Shown here piece by piece: positions 43,646 through 52,321 of a stretch of 64,000 bases of DNA. Under the pieces are notes generated by a model. That model was not told where the DNA came from, did no database searches, and saw nothing but the letters and a program-made list of their open reading frames with translations. This stretch comes from Phytohabitans sp037414955 (GTDB lineage Bacteria; Actinomycetota; Actinomycetes; Mycobacteriales; Micromonosporaceae). How positions within the stretch are numbered: the first letter of the stretch is position 1; each line of letters opens with the position of its first letter. The DNA lies in assembly GCA_037414955.1 (NCBI GenBank), contig JBBEWH010000014.1, positions 1 through 64,000 of the forward strand, in the 5' to 3' direction. The position numbers and the translations under genes are program-made.

Positions 43646-43930
43646 CGAATCCCTCCTCGCGTCGGGTAAGTCGCCGCAGGGTACAGCCCGCAGGCAACGG
43701 GCGGCTCCAGCCGCGTACGCGACCTCAGTACCACCGCCACACCACGCGACGAAGCGCGCTGTCGGTCGCATGGCCACGGTGCTTGCGCGAGGGTGCCGCC
43801 TGCGACTCGGGGGCTGCTCGGGCGGCTTCCTAGAAACGGTCCGGGCCCTCTTCTTCAACCAATACCAGCGCGGCCGGGACTGAGTCTCCTACAGACCCAC
43901 CGCCGCGCCGCGGTAGCCAGGCGGGCCGTT

Positions 43931-45088
43931 TCAGCGCGCGGTGGTGAGCAGGAACTCGGTGTTGCTGCCAGTGCGCGCCAGCCGTTCCAACAGTGCTTGC
44001 AAGGCCTGCTGGGGGCTTTGGGTGTGCAGAGCCTTGCGGAGCCGGCTGATGATGACGGCCTCGTCCGGGCCGACCAGGAGATTGTCCTTGCGGGTGCTGG
44101 AGGCGTGCACGTCGACGGCGGGAAACAGGCGTCGGTCGGCGCTGGCGCGGTCGAGTCGGAGTTCGGCGTTGCCGGTGCCCTTGTACTCCTCGTAGATGAG
44201 GGTGTCGCCCGCCGATCCGGTCTCTACCAGCGTGCTGGCGATGATGGTCAGCGAGCCGCCGCCCTCGATGTTGCGTGCGGCGCCCAGGAGCCGCTTGGGC
44301 GGCTGCAGCGCGGTGGTGCTGATGCCGCCGGACATGATCCGGGCGGATGAGGGCGCGGTGTGGTTGTAGGCGCGGCCCAGGCGCGTCAGCGAGTCCAGCA
44401 GCAGCACCACGTCGTGGCCGAGCTCGACGAGGCGTTTGGCGCGTTCGACGGCGAGTTCCGCGGTGGCGGTGTGTTCGTGCGGTGGCCGGTCGAACGGCGA
44501 GGCGATGACCTCGCCTTTGACCGACCGTTGCATGTCGGTGACCTCCTCGGGGCGTTCATCGACGAGCAGGACCATGAGGTGGCAGTCGGGATGGTTGCGG
44601 GTGATCGCGGCCGCGATGGCCTGCAGCACCATGGTCTTGCCGGCCTTGGGTGGGGAGACGATCAGCGCGCGCTGGCCCTTGCCGATCGGCATGATCAGGT
44701 CGATGACCCGGGTGGTCAGGATGTGCGGTTCGGTCTCGAGCCGCAGCCGTTCCTGTGGATGTACCGGGGTCAGGTGGTAGAAGTCCGGTCGCCGCTGGGC
44801 GTGGTCGGGCGGCAGGTCGTTGATGGTGTCCAGTCGGGACAGTGGCGCGGCCTTGCCGGGCCGGCGGTCACGCTGGCCGGTGGCGCCGCGAGACGGGTTG
44901 GCGGTTCCGGTGACCAGGTCGCCGGGGCGCAGCGCGTACCGCCTGATCAGCGCTGCCGGCAGGTAGACGTCGCCGGGACCGGGCACGTAGCCGCCGACGC
45001 GCAGGAAGCCGTGCTCGCCGGCGATGTCGACGACGCCGGCGACCGGCACCGGGCGCTCGTCGACCGGGTCGTTGTCGTTGTTGTGCAA
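43931..45088 (-). CDS. Rho-type transcription terminator, short paralogue
   Basis: 385 residues from TTG 45088, chosen because GAGGAG is six bases upstream and the longer frame looks non-coding. The N-terminal half includes the Rho RNA-binding cold-shock-like region (ERPVPVAGVVDIAGEHGFLR, VGGYVPGPGDVYLPAALIRR, YALRPGDLVTG). The ATPase has SPPKAGKTMVLQAIAAAITR (P-loop), LMVLLVDERPEEVTDMQRSV, VVLLLDSLTRLGRAYNH and GSLTIIASTLVETGSAGDTL, IYEEYKGTGNAELRLDRASA. All catalytic motifs look intact. The usual long N-terminal extension of actinobacterial Rho is absent. It is a second, accessory Rho rather than the housekeeping one, since its neighbours are accessory genes. Confidence 0.9.
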   Translation of the reverse strand: MHNNDNDPVDERPVPVAGVVDIAGEHGFLRVGGYVPGPGDVYLPAALIRRYALRPGDLVTGTANPSRGATGQRDRRPGKAAPLSRLDTINDLPPDHAQRRPDFYHLTPVHPQERLRLETEPHILTTRVIDLIMPIGKGQRALIVSPPKAGKTMVLQAIAAAITRNHPDCHLMVLLVDERPEEVTDMQRSVKGEVIASPFDRPPHEHTATAELAVERAKRLVELGHDVVLLLDSLTRLGRAYNHTAPSSARIMSGGISTTALQPPKRLLGAARNIEGGGSLTIIASTLVETGSAGDTLIYEEYKGTGNAELRLDRASADRRLFPAVDVHASSTRKDNLLVGPDEAVIISRLRKALHTQSPQQALQALLERLARTGSNTEFLLTTAR

Positions 45089-45603
45089 GGGGTTCTCCTC
45101 GGACGATGAGGGAGCGGGCAGGATCGCCCAGGGCGCGACGTCGGTGGCGACATCAGAACCCGGGCCGTCGCCGTGGACGGCGCAGCGGGTGGGATTCGCG
45201 ACTACGTCGATGTGGTGCCCAGGTCTGTAACCGCCTGGGTTTGGGTGATACGCCGCGCGGGCGGCCAACGTGCCGGCATCCGCTACGGGTTACTGCCGTC
45301 ACCGTAGCTCGGCCAGCGGTCGAGGGCAACAACCGCCCACACGCAGGTACAGACGAGACGGTCCGTTGACGGCCGGGACGTAAGAGCCGGCCACGGGCGG
45401 CCCGCTACGGGGCCACGCGGCAGAGCAAGATCATCCGGCTACCCGCGCGTGGTTCAAGGGCGCGACAACGCGGACCGGAGAAGATCAAATGGCGTCTCCG
45501 GGGCCTCGATCGGGCGGCCCAGTCCGTGCACTGATGTCGGTGCCTCGGCGTACGCGTCAGCACGTGGCCTTGGTTGGCCAAGATTGCGCGGCGGACGGTG
45601 CGG
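45089..45603. other. non-coding stretch, nothing recognised
   Basis: About 515 bases upstream of the Rho gene. It probably holds that gene's promoter and long leader. No coding frame or strong hairpin seen. Confidence 0.35.
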
Positions 45604-46047
45604 TCACTGCATGGTCCAGGCGATGTCGGGTGGGCGGACGCGGGCGCACAGCGGCTCGCCGTTCGCGTCGGTCAGCCCTAGCCGGCAGACCAGGGAGCCG
45701 GCACCGTCGTGCGCGGCACGCAGCAGATCGGTCGGGACATCACCGAACAGCAACTTCGCCCGCCGGAACATCTCGAACCGGTCGTCGACCACCGTGCCCC
45801 AGCTGAGGTAGAGGAACCGCGCACCCGCTCGTCCATGGACCCAGGGCCCGCCGACATCGAGCAGCCCGTCCACCTCGCGGCTGGTGACCTCGAACTGCCA
45901 GGCCGCCTGCGGCGCGTCGGCCGGCACCCGGTCGACCACCTCGGCACCGCGCTGCACCCCTACGTGCACGTTGCCCAACCTCAGCGCGCCCGCCTCGACA
46001 CAGGCCCGCCGCCCTGGCAGGTCACGACCCTCGATCCGGATACGCAC
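45604..46047 (-). CDS. DUF5990 family protein
   Basis: 147 residues from GTG 46047. The start VRIRIEGRDLPGRRACVEAG is the family's typical opening, followed by NVHVGVQRGAEVVDRVPADA, AAWQFEVTSREVDGLLDVGG, FLYLSWGTVVDDRFEMFRRA, KLLFGDVPTDLL and, at the end, CRLGLTDANGEPLCARVRPP. Members are small cytoplasmic beta-sandwich proteins of unknown role found across actinobacteria. Length and start agree with the family. Confidence 0.8.
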   Translation of the reverse strand: MRIRIEGRDLPGRRACVEAGALRLGNVHVGVQRGAEVVDRVPADAPQAAWQFEVTSREVDGLLDVGGPWVHGRAGARFLYLSWGTVVDDRFEMFRRAKLLFGDVPTDLLRAAHDGAGSLVCRLGLTDANGEPLCARVRPPDIAWTMQ

Positions 46048-46268
46048 ACCGCCACTGTAAGGCCGGCCAGCGTCCCACCGACAACGCCAGGCGCCCGACG
46101 CGCACTGCCGGCGGCAGGCTGCGGCCCTGACTTTGCTCACTCTCGTTGACGGAGATCGACCCCTAGTGTGGGGGCTTCACCCTCCCCCACACCCCGCCGC
46201 CCGCTACCACGGTACATCCGCCGTCCGGCGACCCGACTATGTGGCCGATCAGCTGGCGGATACGCAGT

Positions 46269-46481
46269 TCAGCGGTCGAACTCCCCCGCACGGACGCCCT
46301 CGAGGAACTCCGTCCATCGAGGACGCTCGAACGAAAGGAATCCGTCACGTCGATGCTTAGAACTTCTCATAAGCACCAACTCGGACGAAAAGCATAGCTC
46401 GACACATTCGTTACCCATAGCGCTTCGGCGACTCTTCTTCCAAGCGCCCAGGCTATCCGTGTAGACAGGCCGTCTGATCAC
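46269..46481 (-). CDS. DUF397 protein, without an XRE partner
   Basis: 70 residues from GTG 46481, with GAAGGG eight bases upstream; a start at 46523 is possible. The family pattern is WxKSxxS...xCVE... then (V/L)MRxSK, then the closing WxxFLxGVRxGEFD. It is seen here as WKKSRRSAMGNECVE, LVLMRSSKHRRDGFLSF, RWTEFLEGVRAGEFDR. DUF397 proteins are normally encoded directly after an XRE-DUF5753 regulator. Here none lies next to it; the nearest are the three DUF5753 genes 26 kb away, which themselves lack a DUF397 gene. Confidence 0.75.
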   Translation of the reverse strand: MIRRPVYTDSLGAWKKSRRSAMGNECVELCFSSELVLMRSSKHRRDGFLSFERPRWTEFLEGVRAGEFDR

Positions 46482-46875
46482 TTCAGGCACACCCTTCCGC
46501 CGGTATCGGGGCATATGGTCCACCGCAATTCAGGCTATGCGGCCAACAGAGGGCTCGCAGGCCAATCGTCGACACGCGCCAGAACAGCTACCGCACCTGC
46601 ACCATCCGGCGCAGCTCGTCCGGATCGATGTCGGTACGAACACCCGCGCGAGATCGGGCGTGACGCTACCAGAACGGCCACACCCGACGACTCCCTGCGG
46701 CACGTACGGGTGACAGCACGGGATGCCAATCGCAATTTGCCGACGGACTGGAATCCGATCACTCTCATCACCGGCAGCTCTTTTATCGATCAACATTGAT
46801 TAGAAGTGTCACAGTTAGGTCAGCAATCTTTAGCCGCGAGTGACCACTCCTGGACCGCCCCGACAGGAGACAACG
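46482..46875. other. non-coding stretch, nothing recognised
   Basis: About 390 bases between divergent DUF397 and DUF6082 genes. It must hold both promoters; no element stands out. Confidence 0.35.
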
Positions 46876-47640
46876 ATGCGCCGTCCCGATCTAAACCGAA
46901 GTCTCCCGGCGCTCCTGCTGGCCGGCCTAGGCGTCGTCCTCGTCCTCTTCATGCTCGCATCACCCACCCTGTTGGGGTCGATGGCCGGCACACGGTCGGA
47001 TTGGCCCGGCTTGGCGGACGTTGGAGAGGCATACAGTGGGGCATCCGCGATGCTGTCGAGCATCGCCCTGTTCGGTGTTGCGGCGTCACTGCTTATGCAG
47101 CGCCGCCAGAACCGGATGACCCAGCTCTACTCCTTCAAGCAGCAGCATCTCGAGCTCGTCAAGCTGGCGCTGGACAACCCTGAGTTCCTCTACGTGGATG
47201 GAGCCGAGGCGGCATCGGATCCCGAGAACCGCCTAAAGGTCTACGCGAACCTCCTGGTCAGCCACTGGGCGATGGCCTGGGATCTAGGCATGATCTCCAT
47301 ACCAACGTTACGAGCCAACGCCGCCCGGCTGCTGCGACACAGGATCGCACGGCAATGGTGGCAGGCATGGAGGTTCTCCTACCTCACCTCAAAGAGCCGC
47401 AAGCGCTTCGTCGACATCGTCGATGAGGAACACGGCCGGGCAACGACCACGAACCGCACCGCGACAGCCGCCAACCCTTCGCAAGACCAGCACGGCCCGC
47501 ACCCAAGAACGATCCCGGCCCGGACCTCTGTATCCCGGCCTGAGTACAGATTCATCGCCGGATGGGCGCTTGGGCTCGCAGTCGGGGTGGCCACGACCCG
47601 CTACCTGTCTCGAACCCGCATCGACCATGGCCGGAAATAG
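46876..47640 (+). CDS. DUF6082 family membrane protein
   Basis: 254 residues from ATG 46876, with AGGAGA seven bases upstream. A first transmembrane helix (LPALLLAGLGVVLVLFMLAS) leads to the family signature VGEAYSGASAMLSSIALFGV, AASLLMQRRQNRMTQLYSFK, QQHLELVKLALDNPEFLYVD (second helix then a cytoplasmic helix with QRRQ and HLEL.K.AL..P). DUF6082 proteins are small actinobacterial membrane proteins of unknown function. This one has an unusual C-terminal extension rich in Thr, Ala and Asn ending in a further hydrophobic segment (FIAGWALGLAVGVA). Confidence 0.8.
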   Translation: MRRPDLNRSLPALLLAGLGVVLVLFMLASPTLLGSMAGTRSDWPGLADVGEAYSGASAMLSSIALFGVAASLLMQRRQNRMTQLYSFKQQHLELVKLALDNPEFLYVDGAEAASDPENRLKVYANLLVSHWAMAWDLGMISIPTLRANAARLLRHRIARQWWQAWRFSYLTSKSRKRFVDIVDEEHGRATTTNRTATAANPSQDQHGPHPRTIPARTSVSRPEYRFIAGWALGLAVGVATTRYLSRTRIDHGRK

Positions 47641-47811
47641 GCAGATACCAAGCTTAGCAAGCGGCACCGGCAGCGGCTCGGCGAAAGGGCCGCGATGAGA
47701 AGCGCGAGCCGCACGCCGGGTCGGGCAGCCGGGTGCAGCCTGCTGGTCTGCGACGTACCGGCGGCGCGCCACGTCGGAGCGAGACCTGACGACGTGGGCG
47801 ACAATTAACCG

Positions 47812-48033
47812 ATGAGCGCGACCGAAGTCTGGCTGCAGGGCGGCCCGGCAGATGGCCGGATCCAACTCGTGGAGTTGGACGCGAGAGGATGTCTGCCGGC
47901 CACCTTGGTCCTGCCGCAAACGAACTTCTACATCGGCACCAGCGACGAGCCCGTGCCCACGGTGGATCATGTCTACCGACGCACGGACGACCTTGACGGC
48001 CAACCGATCTACCAGTACCAGCGCAGCCCATAG
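47812..48033 (+). CDS. small hypothetical protein
   Basis: 73 residues from ATG 47812: MSATEVWLQGGPADGRIQLV, LDARGCLPATLVLPQTNFYI, VDHVYRRTDDLDGQPIYQYQ. A compact beta-hairpin-rich pattern opening with LxGGPxDGR, which I have seen in many small uncharacterised actinobacterial proteins. Function unknown, no neighbours on its strand nearby. Confidence 0.6.
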   Translation: MSATEVWLQGGPADGRIQLVELDARGCLPATLVLPQTNFYIGTSDEPVPTVDHVYRRTDDLDGQPIYQYQRSP

Positions 48034-48319
48034 CTCATACTGAGCCTGCGAACGTGAGGCGCCCAAACGGAACGGCCTCGAGGACCAGCAAGACATCAAC
48101 GCTCACTCGGCCACCGCGTGATCGAGCCCAGGCTCCGCTCTACGAACGGGATCCGGAGGCGGAGCACTCTGCCGAAGCATGCACGTTCGACGTCGAAGGG
48201 CTGACGGTATCGCCCACAGGCCGAAAGCTGAAGGCGTGATGGCACCCAGCCACGTTGGACGCGGCGAAGGTGCGTTGCTGGCCGTGTCGGACCCCGGCCG
48301 CACTGTTGACCTCCTTGGC

Positions 48320-48770
48320 AGAGAAGAGCTGACATTGCTGGCGGCCATGCGCCGCGCTAGCTCGACGGCGTCCAGGTTCTCGTGGCCCAGGCTCGTTTCC
48401 GCGTCGACCTCGCCAATAGGTGATGCCGCCGCGGACGGGGTCCCGAACGCTCGGTGAGTCCTTCGGGTGCGGCGGTGTACGCCAACCCGAGCAGGCCTCG
48501 TTCGATGTTCAGCCCGACAGCAATCCGTTCCAAGACCCCGTATGAGGTGATCTGCTGCTTGCCCTGTGCCACCGCCCGTACCCGCGTTTCGGTCAGGCCA
48601 GTCACCGCAGCGATGGCAGCCCGGCTCCACCCGCGGGTCTTGAGAAAGCGGAAGACAGCCCCAATATCGCGTGCCGCGAGCAGTTGGTAGACGGGCCGCC
48701 CTTCGAAGGAACCGCTCGTCCACCATGATCGATCTATCTGACGTACCGCACCCATATAGCTGTATCCCAT
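48320..48770 (-). pseudogene. decayed paralogue of the XRE-TPR regulator
   Basis: From ATG 48770 the frame reads IDRSWWTSGSFEGRPVYQLL, AARDIGAVFRFLKTRGWSRA, AIAAVTGLTETRVRAVAQGK and RIAVGLNIERGLLGLAYTAA, about 85 percent like the N terminus of the intact gene at 41.3-42.6 kb. Near 48450 the frame is lost. In another frame GHENLDAVELARRMAASNVS follows, matching the same place in the intact protein. After that all similarity ends at about 48320. The TPR part is therefore deleted and the gene is dead. Confidence 0.75.
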
Positions 48771-48946
48771 CGTGATTGCGCCCCTTCCCCAAACCTGCTG
48801 ACGGTGATAGACCTTGCCGCCAACGATCGCGTCTTCACGATGACGATGGCGCGACATTTGGTCGCCGTTTGGCTGACGGACGGTCACGTTGAATAGCGGG
48901 ACCCTCTATCGTGGAACACGAATCGCACCGATACAGGAGGTGGATC

Positions 48947-50281
48947 ATGACGGGCCTGCCGGAACGTCCGCCGACTGTACTGGAAACTGAGCTACGTCGA
49001 CGGCGGTGGAGTCGCGAGTATGCGATACGCCAGATGACGCGTGCGGCAAACGACATCGGCGTGCCGGGTGGTGGTATCTCTCTACGCCAGCTCGACCGGT
49101 GGCTGTCGGGCAAGGTACGCGCTCCGCGCGGCGCGGCCTGCCGTGTCGCAGAACACGTCTTTGGGATGCCCATCGAGCTATTGCTTGGAACCGCACACCC
49201 GGTTCCCACAACTGACAACCCGTCGGAACTGCCACCGGCACCCGTGACGATGGCGGAGTTTGTAGTTCGGTCCGCCGAGGCTTCCCGGGATCACGCGGCG
49301 CTGGCGGCCGCTGGCGGGGTCGCGGAGGCTACTCTCGAGCAGCTCCAGGCCGAGGTTCACCGACTCGCTCACGCCTACGCGTCCGCGCCGCCACTGACCT
49401 TGCTGGCCCAACTCATGCGCACCAGGGATCTCGCCTACGAGCTGCTCAGCCGCACCCGGCGTCCCGGCCAGGTCGCGGAGCTGTATCTCATCGCCGGTCA
49501 GGTCTGCGGCTTGGCCGCGACTACCTCGTTCGATATCGGCAACCGCGATGCGGCCGAGGACCACGGCCGAGCCGCGTGGACCTACGCCGATCTCATCGAC
49601 CATGCCGCGCTACGCGCCTACGCCCGAAGCGTGCAGGCCACCGTCGCTTTCTGGTCCGGCAAGGCGAGCGAGGGACTGCGGTACGTCGACTCCGGCCTTC
49701 GATATGCGGCTGGTCCGGCGGCAGTACGCCTACACGCCATCGGTGCACGCGCCTTCGCGCTGCTGCCCGGATCCGAGGCCGACGCTCGGAATGCGTTGCG
49801 ATCGGCAACGGAAATCGCGGACCGCAATCAGGCTGGCAACGAGATGACCGACGAGATCGGTGGTGAGTTCGCCTTCGGCCGGCCGCGGTTCGCGCTCTGC
49901 GCCGGGGCGGTCCATGTCGCTCTGGGCGATGGCCGAAGCGGCGCCCATTGGGCGCGTGAGGCGCTGCGACTGTATCGAGAATCGGCCGTGGATGAGCAAC
50001 GGTGGGCAGTCGAGTGCGGCGCCCTGATGGATCTCGCCACCGCCCGCGCCTTACAGGACAACCTCGATGGCGCGGTCGAGGCGCTCGCCCCCACGCTGAC
50101 TCTTGATCCGCTACGACGGACCGCGCGGCTAGCCCAGCGCCTCACCACGCTACGGGCCGCCGTGCGGCAGTCGCGCTATCGTGGCTCGCCGACGGCCCGA
50201 AACGTCGCTGGCACCATCGACGAATTCACGGCTGAGTCCCTTGTCCATTCGGGTCGGTTAGCACTGCCGGCTGGCTCCTGA
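48947..50281 (+). CDS. XRE-TPR regulator
   Basis: 444 residues from ATG 48947, with AGGAGG six bases upstream. The HTH comprises residues about 10-70 (VLETELRRRRWSREYAIRQM, GGGISLRQLDRWLSGKVRAP, AACRVAEHVFGMPIELLLG). The rest is a long helical TPR-like region (LTLLAQLMRTRDLAYELLSR, QVAELYLIAGQVCGLAATTS, AAEDHGRAAWTYADLIDHAA). Its 3' end overlaps the oppositely transcribed epimerase gene by 56 bases (50226-50281), which is unusual. Confidence 0.8.
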   Translation: MTGLPERPPTVLETELRRRRWSREYAIRQMTRAANDIGVPGGGISLRQLDRWLSGKVRAPRGAACRVAEHVFGMPIELLLGTAHPVPTTDNPSELPPAPVTMAEFVVRSAEASRDHAALAAAGGVAEATLEQLQAEVHRLAHAYASAPPLTLLAQLMRTRDLAYELLSRTRRPGQVAELYLIAGQVCGLAATTSFDIGNRDAAEDHGRAAWTYADLIDHAALRAYARSVQATVAFWSGKASEGLRYVDSGLRYAAGPAAVRLHAIGARAFALLPGSEADARNALRSATEIADRNQAGNEMTDEIGGEFAFGRPRFALCAGAVHVALGDGRSGAHWAREALRLYRESAVDEQRWAVECGALMDLATARALQDNLDGAVEALAPTLTLDPLRRTARLAQRLTTLRAAVRQSRYRGSPTARNVAGTIDEFTAESLVHSGRLALPAGS

Positions 50282-51293
50282 CCTCCTTGTCCCATGTGGC
50301 CAACAAGGCCGCCTCACGCTTCGGACCGATTCCGTGCAAGTGGTGCCGCTCAAGCTCCACTGGCCGGCCTCCAGAACGCATCCATGTCCACGTGTCCCGC
50401 ACGGTCTGTTCGAGTGACCGGCACGACAGCCCGACCGCCTGCGCTTTCGCCGTATCGATCGCCCATGTGCCGGGTGCCATGCGCCATAGGGGCAGCTCCA
50501 CCCACTGCCGCACGCCTTGCGTCTGCAGCCAGTGATCATCCACCCAGGACAGCTCGCCGTCGCCGCCGGTCGCGTCGAGACACATTCCAAGGAAACGCCC
50601 GAACGTGTCCCGGCCCGGCGGGCCAGCCGCGTTGTATTCGCCAGTTGCGCCTTCCTCGACCAACTTCACAATGAATGCCGCAAGGTCTCGGACATCGATC
50701 GGTCGAATCGGATGCGCCGGTGAACCCGGGGCGAGGATCCGCCCGCCACGCTCGGCCCGTTGCAGCCACCACGTCAGCCGACCGCCGTACTCGTGCGGAC
50801 CGAGGACGACGCCTGGCCGCACGATCGTGGCTCGATCAGCTCCCACCTCGCGCCGCACCGCGGCCTCCGCTCCTGCCTTCAACGGGCCGTACACGCCAGT
50901 GCCCCATACCCACTCGTCAGGGCGCGCGTCCGCATCGGCCGGGTGCAGCGGGGACCTCTCGCTGACCGGCAGCTTGGGCCAGTCGCGATATACGCTCACC
51001 GTGGAGACGAACACGTACCGTTCAACCACGGGTGCCAGGCTGCGTGCGGCGTCGCGGACGACCGCCGGGACCACACCGGGTACATCGATGACGGCCTCCC
51101 ACGTCCCGGCAGCCGCCAGCATCTGCAGGTCGTCCACGCGCTCACGATCACCACGTATGCGTCTGACGCCGCCGGGAGGCTCAACGTTGGTACGCCCCCG
51201 GTTGAACACAGTGACCTCGTGCCCAACCGATGCGGCGGTTTCGACCACCGCGCGGCCGACGAACCATGTACCGCCGATGACTAAGAGCCGCAT
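50226..51293 (-). CDS. NAD-dependent epimerase/dehydratase
   Basis: 355 residues from ATG 51293. The Rossmann start is MRLLVIGGTWFVGRAVVETA (GxxxFxG motif), followed by VTVFNRGRTN, VIDVPGVVPAVVRDAARSLA and RYVFVSTVSVYRDWPKLPVS. In place of the usual YxxxK is YGPLKAG, then ATIVRPGVVLGPHEYGGRLT and PIRPIDVRDLAAFIVKLVEE. This is an extended short-chain dehydrogenase family enzyme, probably acting on a nucleotide sugar or a related substrate. The last 12 residues come from DNA that also encodes the tail of the neighbouring regulator. Confidence 0.85.
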   Translation of the reverse strand: MRLLVIGGTWFVGRAVVETAASVGHEVTVFNRGRTNVEPPGGVRRIRGDRERVDDLQMLAAAGTWEAVIDVPGVVPAVVRDAARSLAPVVERYVFVSTVSVYRDWPKLPVSERSPLHPADADARPDEWVWGTGVYGPLKAGAEAAVRREVGADRATIVRPGVVLGPHEYGGRLTWWLQRAERGGRILAPGSPAHPIRPIDVRDLAAFIVKLVEEGATGEYNAAGPPGRDTFGRFLGMCLDATGGDGELSWVDDHWLQTQGVRQWVELPLWRMAPGTWAIDTAKAQAVGLSCRSLEQTVRDTWTWMRSGGRPVELERHHLHGIGPKREAALLATWDKEVRSQPAVLTDPNGQGTQP

Positions 51294-51498
51294 ACGCCCC
51301 AGCGTAAGGACCGGAACCTGGCTCGCTGAGTCGCCGACCCGCTGATCGTGCCTGGCGCGTCCGTGTGCGGCGCCACGGGTCCACAGAGTTATCCACAGGC
51401 TGTCCCGTTATCCACAGATTGGCTTGGTGTGGTCGACCCATCCGCATGGGGTTCCGTATGGTCTGCCGCACGCACACAGGCGACGCGACGGAGTGACA

Positions 51499-51690
51499 GT
51501 GAACGTTGAGCCGTACTTGACCGATGGACCGTGGGTGGTAGCGGTTGCCGTTGGCCTGCCGGTGCTGGCCAAGGTGGTTGTGTCGCTCATCGTGACCCGA
51601 GGAGCCTCTCCGAGGGAGCGTGCCGCGATCCTTCGGGCGGTGGGCGACATGTTCCGACCCTGGCGGCGTGGTGGCGACCCTCCGACCTGA
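51499..51690 (+). CDS. small membrane protein
   Basis: 63 residues from GTG 51499, with GGAG six bases upstream. One transmembrane helix (WVVAVAVGLPVLAKVVVSLI) follows an acidic start (VNVEPYLTDGP), and the tail is basic (RGASPRERAAILRAVGDMFR, PWRRGG). Function unknown; similar small proteins with the ERAxILRAVGxxxR helix occur in actinomycetes. Part of the gene is duplicated just downstream. Confidence 0.6.
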   Translation: MNVEPYLTDGPWVVAVAVGLPVLAKVVVSLIVTRGASPRERAAILRAVGDMFRPWRRGGDPPT

Positions 51691-51755
51691 GGCTGGTCGA
51701 ACCGTTCTGGCTCGCCGCGGCAGCGGCCGTACGCCGCGATCCTTTGGGCGGTGGG
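51622..51755. repeat. imperfect 23-bp direct repeat
   Basis: GCCGCGATCCTTCGGGCGGT at 51622 recurs at 51733 as GCCGCGATCCTTTGGGCGGT. Over 23 bases (51622-51644 and 51733-51755) there is one mismatch. The second copy can be read AAILWAVGELRSFGG, a degenerate version of the helix of the membrane protein upstream, so this is a decayed tandem copy of that gene's 3' end. Confidence 0.6.
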
Positions 51756-52321
51756 TGAGCTGCGTTCCTTCGGTGGAACCTGGCCTCGCGCATCGACGGA
51801 TCATTGGCCTGAGGGTCACTTGCCCGATGGCAGACGAGCCTGCACATTGACGCGGTCCGCTCCATATAATCCGGTGGTTCGGGATCTCCGTTCGAGAGTG
51901 CGCCGGGTCATTGACCGGCATTGCGCTGTTCCGTCAGCGCTTCGCACGTTTCATGGTCGCGAATCGTCATGTTGCGTACCAGGAAGGCAGGAGGCACTTC
52001 ACCGGCACTTACGCGCCAGGCTGCTCTTATCGTCAGGTGCAGCGACTACTATCGATTTAGATCAGACGGCGCCATGACAACGGGAAGATCGAGGTGTTCG
52101 GGCAGACGGGCGTGCATGTTCCGGCGCCAGAAGGGCATGTCCGTGTCAGCGGTCAGGACCTTTCGCGTGTGCGCTCGCAGTCTGTCGGCGGATTCGTTCG
52201 GGTTGGCCGGTGTCGGGGCGGGATCGGTTCTGCCTGGCAACGACGGGTGAGGCGAGCAAGTGCTCGTGGTGTGATATCGCTACCGTTGATGCCGGTCGAT
52301 CTGTAACCGCAATGGGAGATC
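51691..52321. other. intergenic region upstream of the XRE-NB-ARC gene
   Basis: About 630 bases. Besides the decayed repeat described above I see nothing coding. A TATAAT hexamer at 51865-51870 has no correctly spaced -35 box. Confidence 0.4.

Noticed and set aside
51847..51870. TTGACG ... TATAAT as a promoter
   Set aside because: The spacer is 12 bases, far from the required 16-18.
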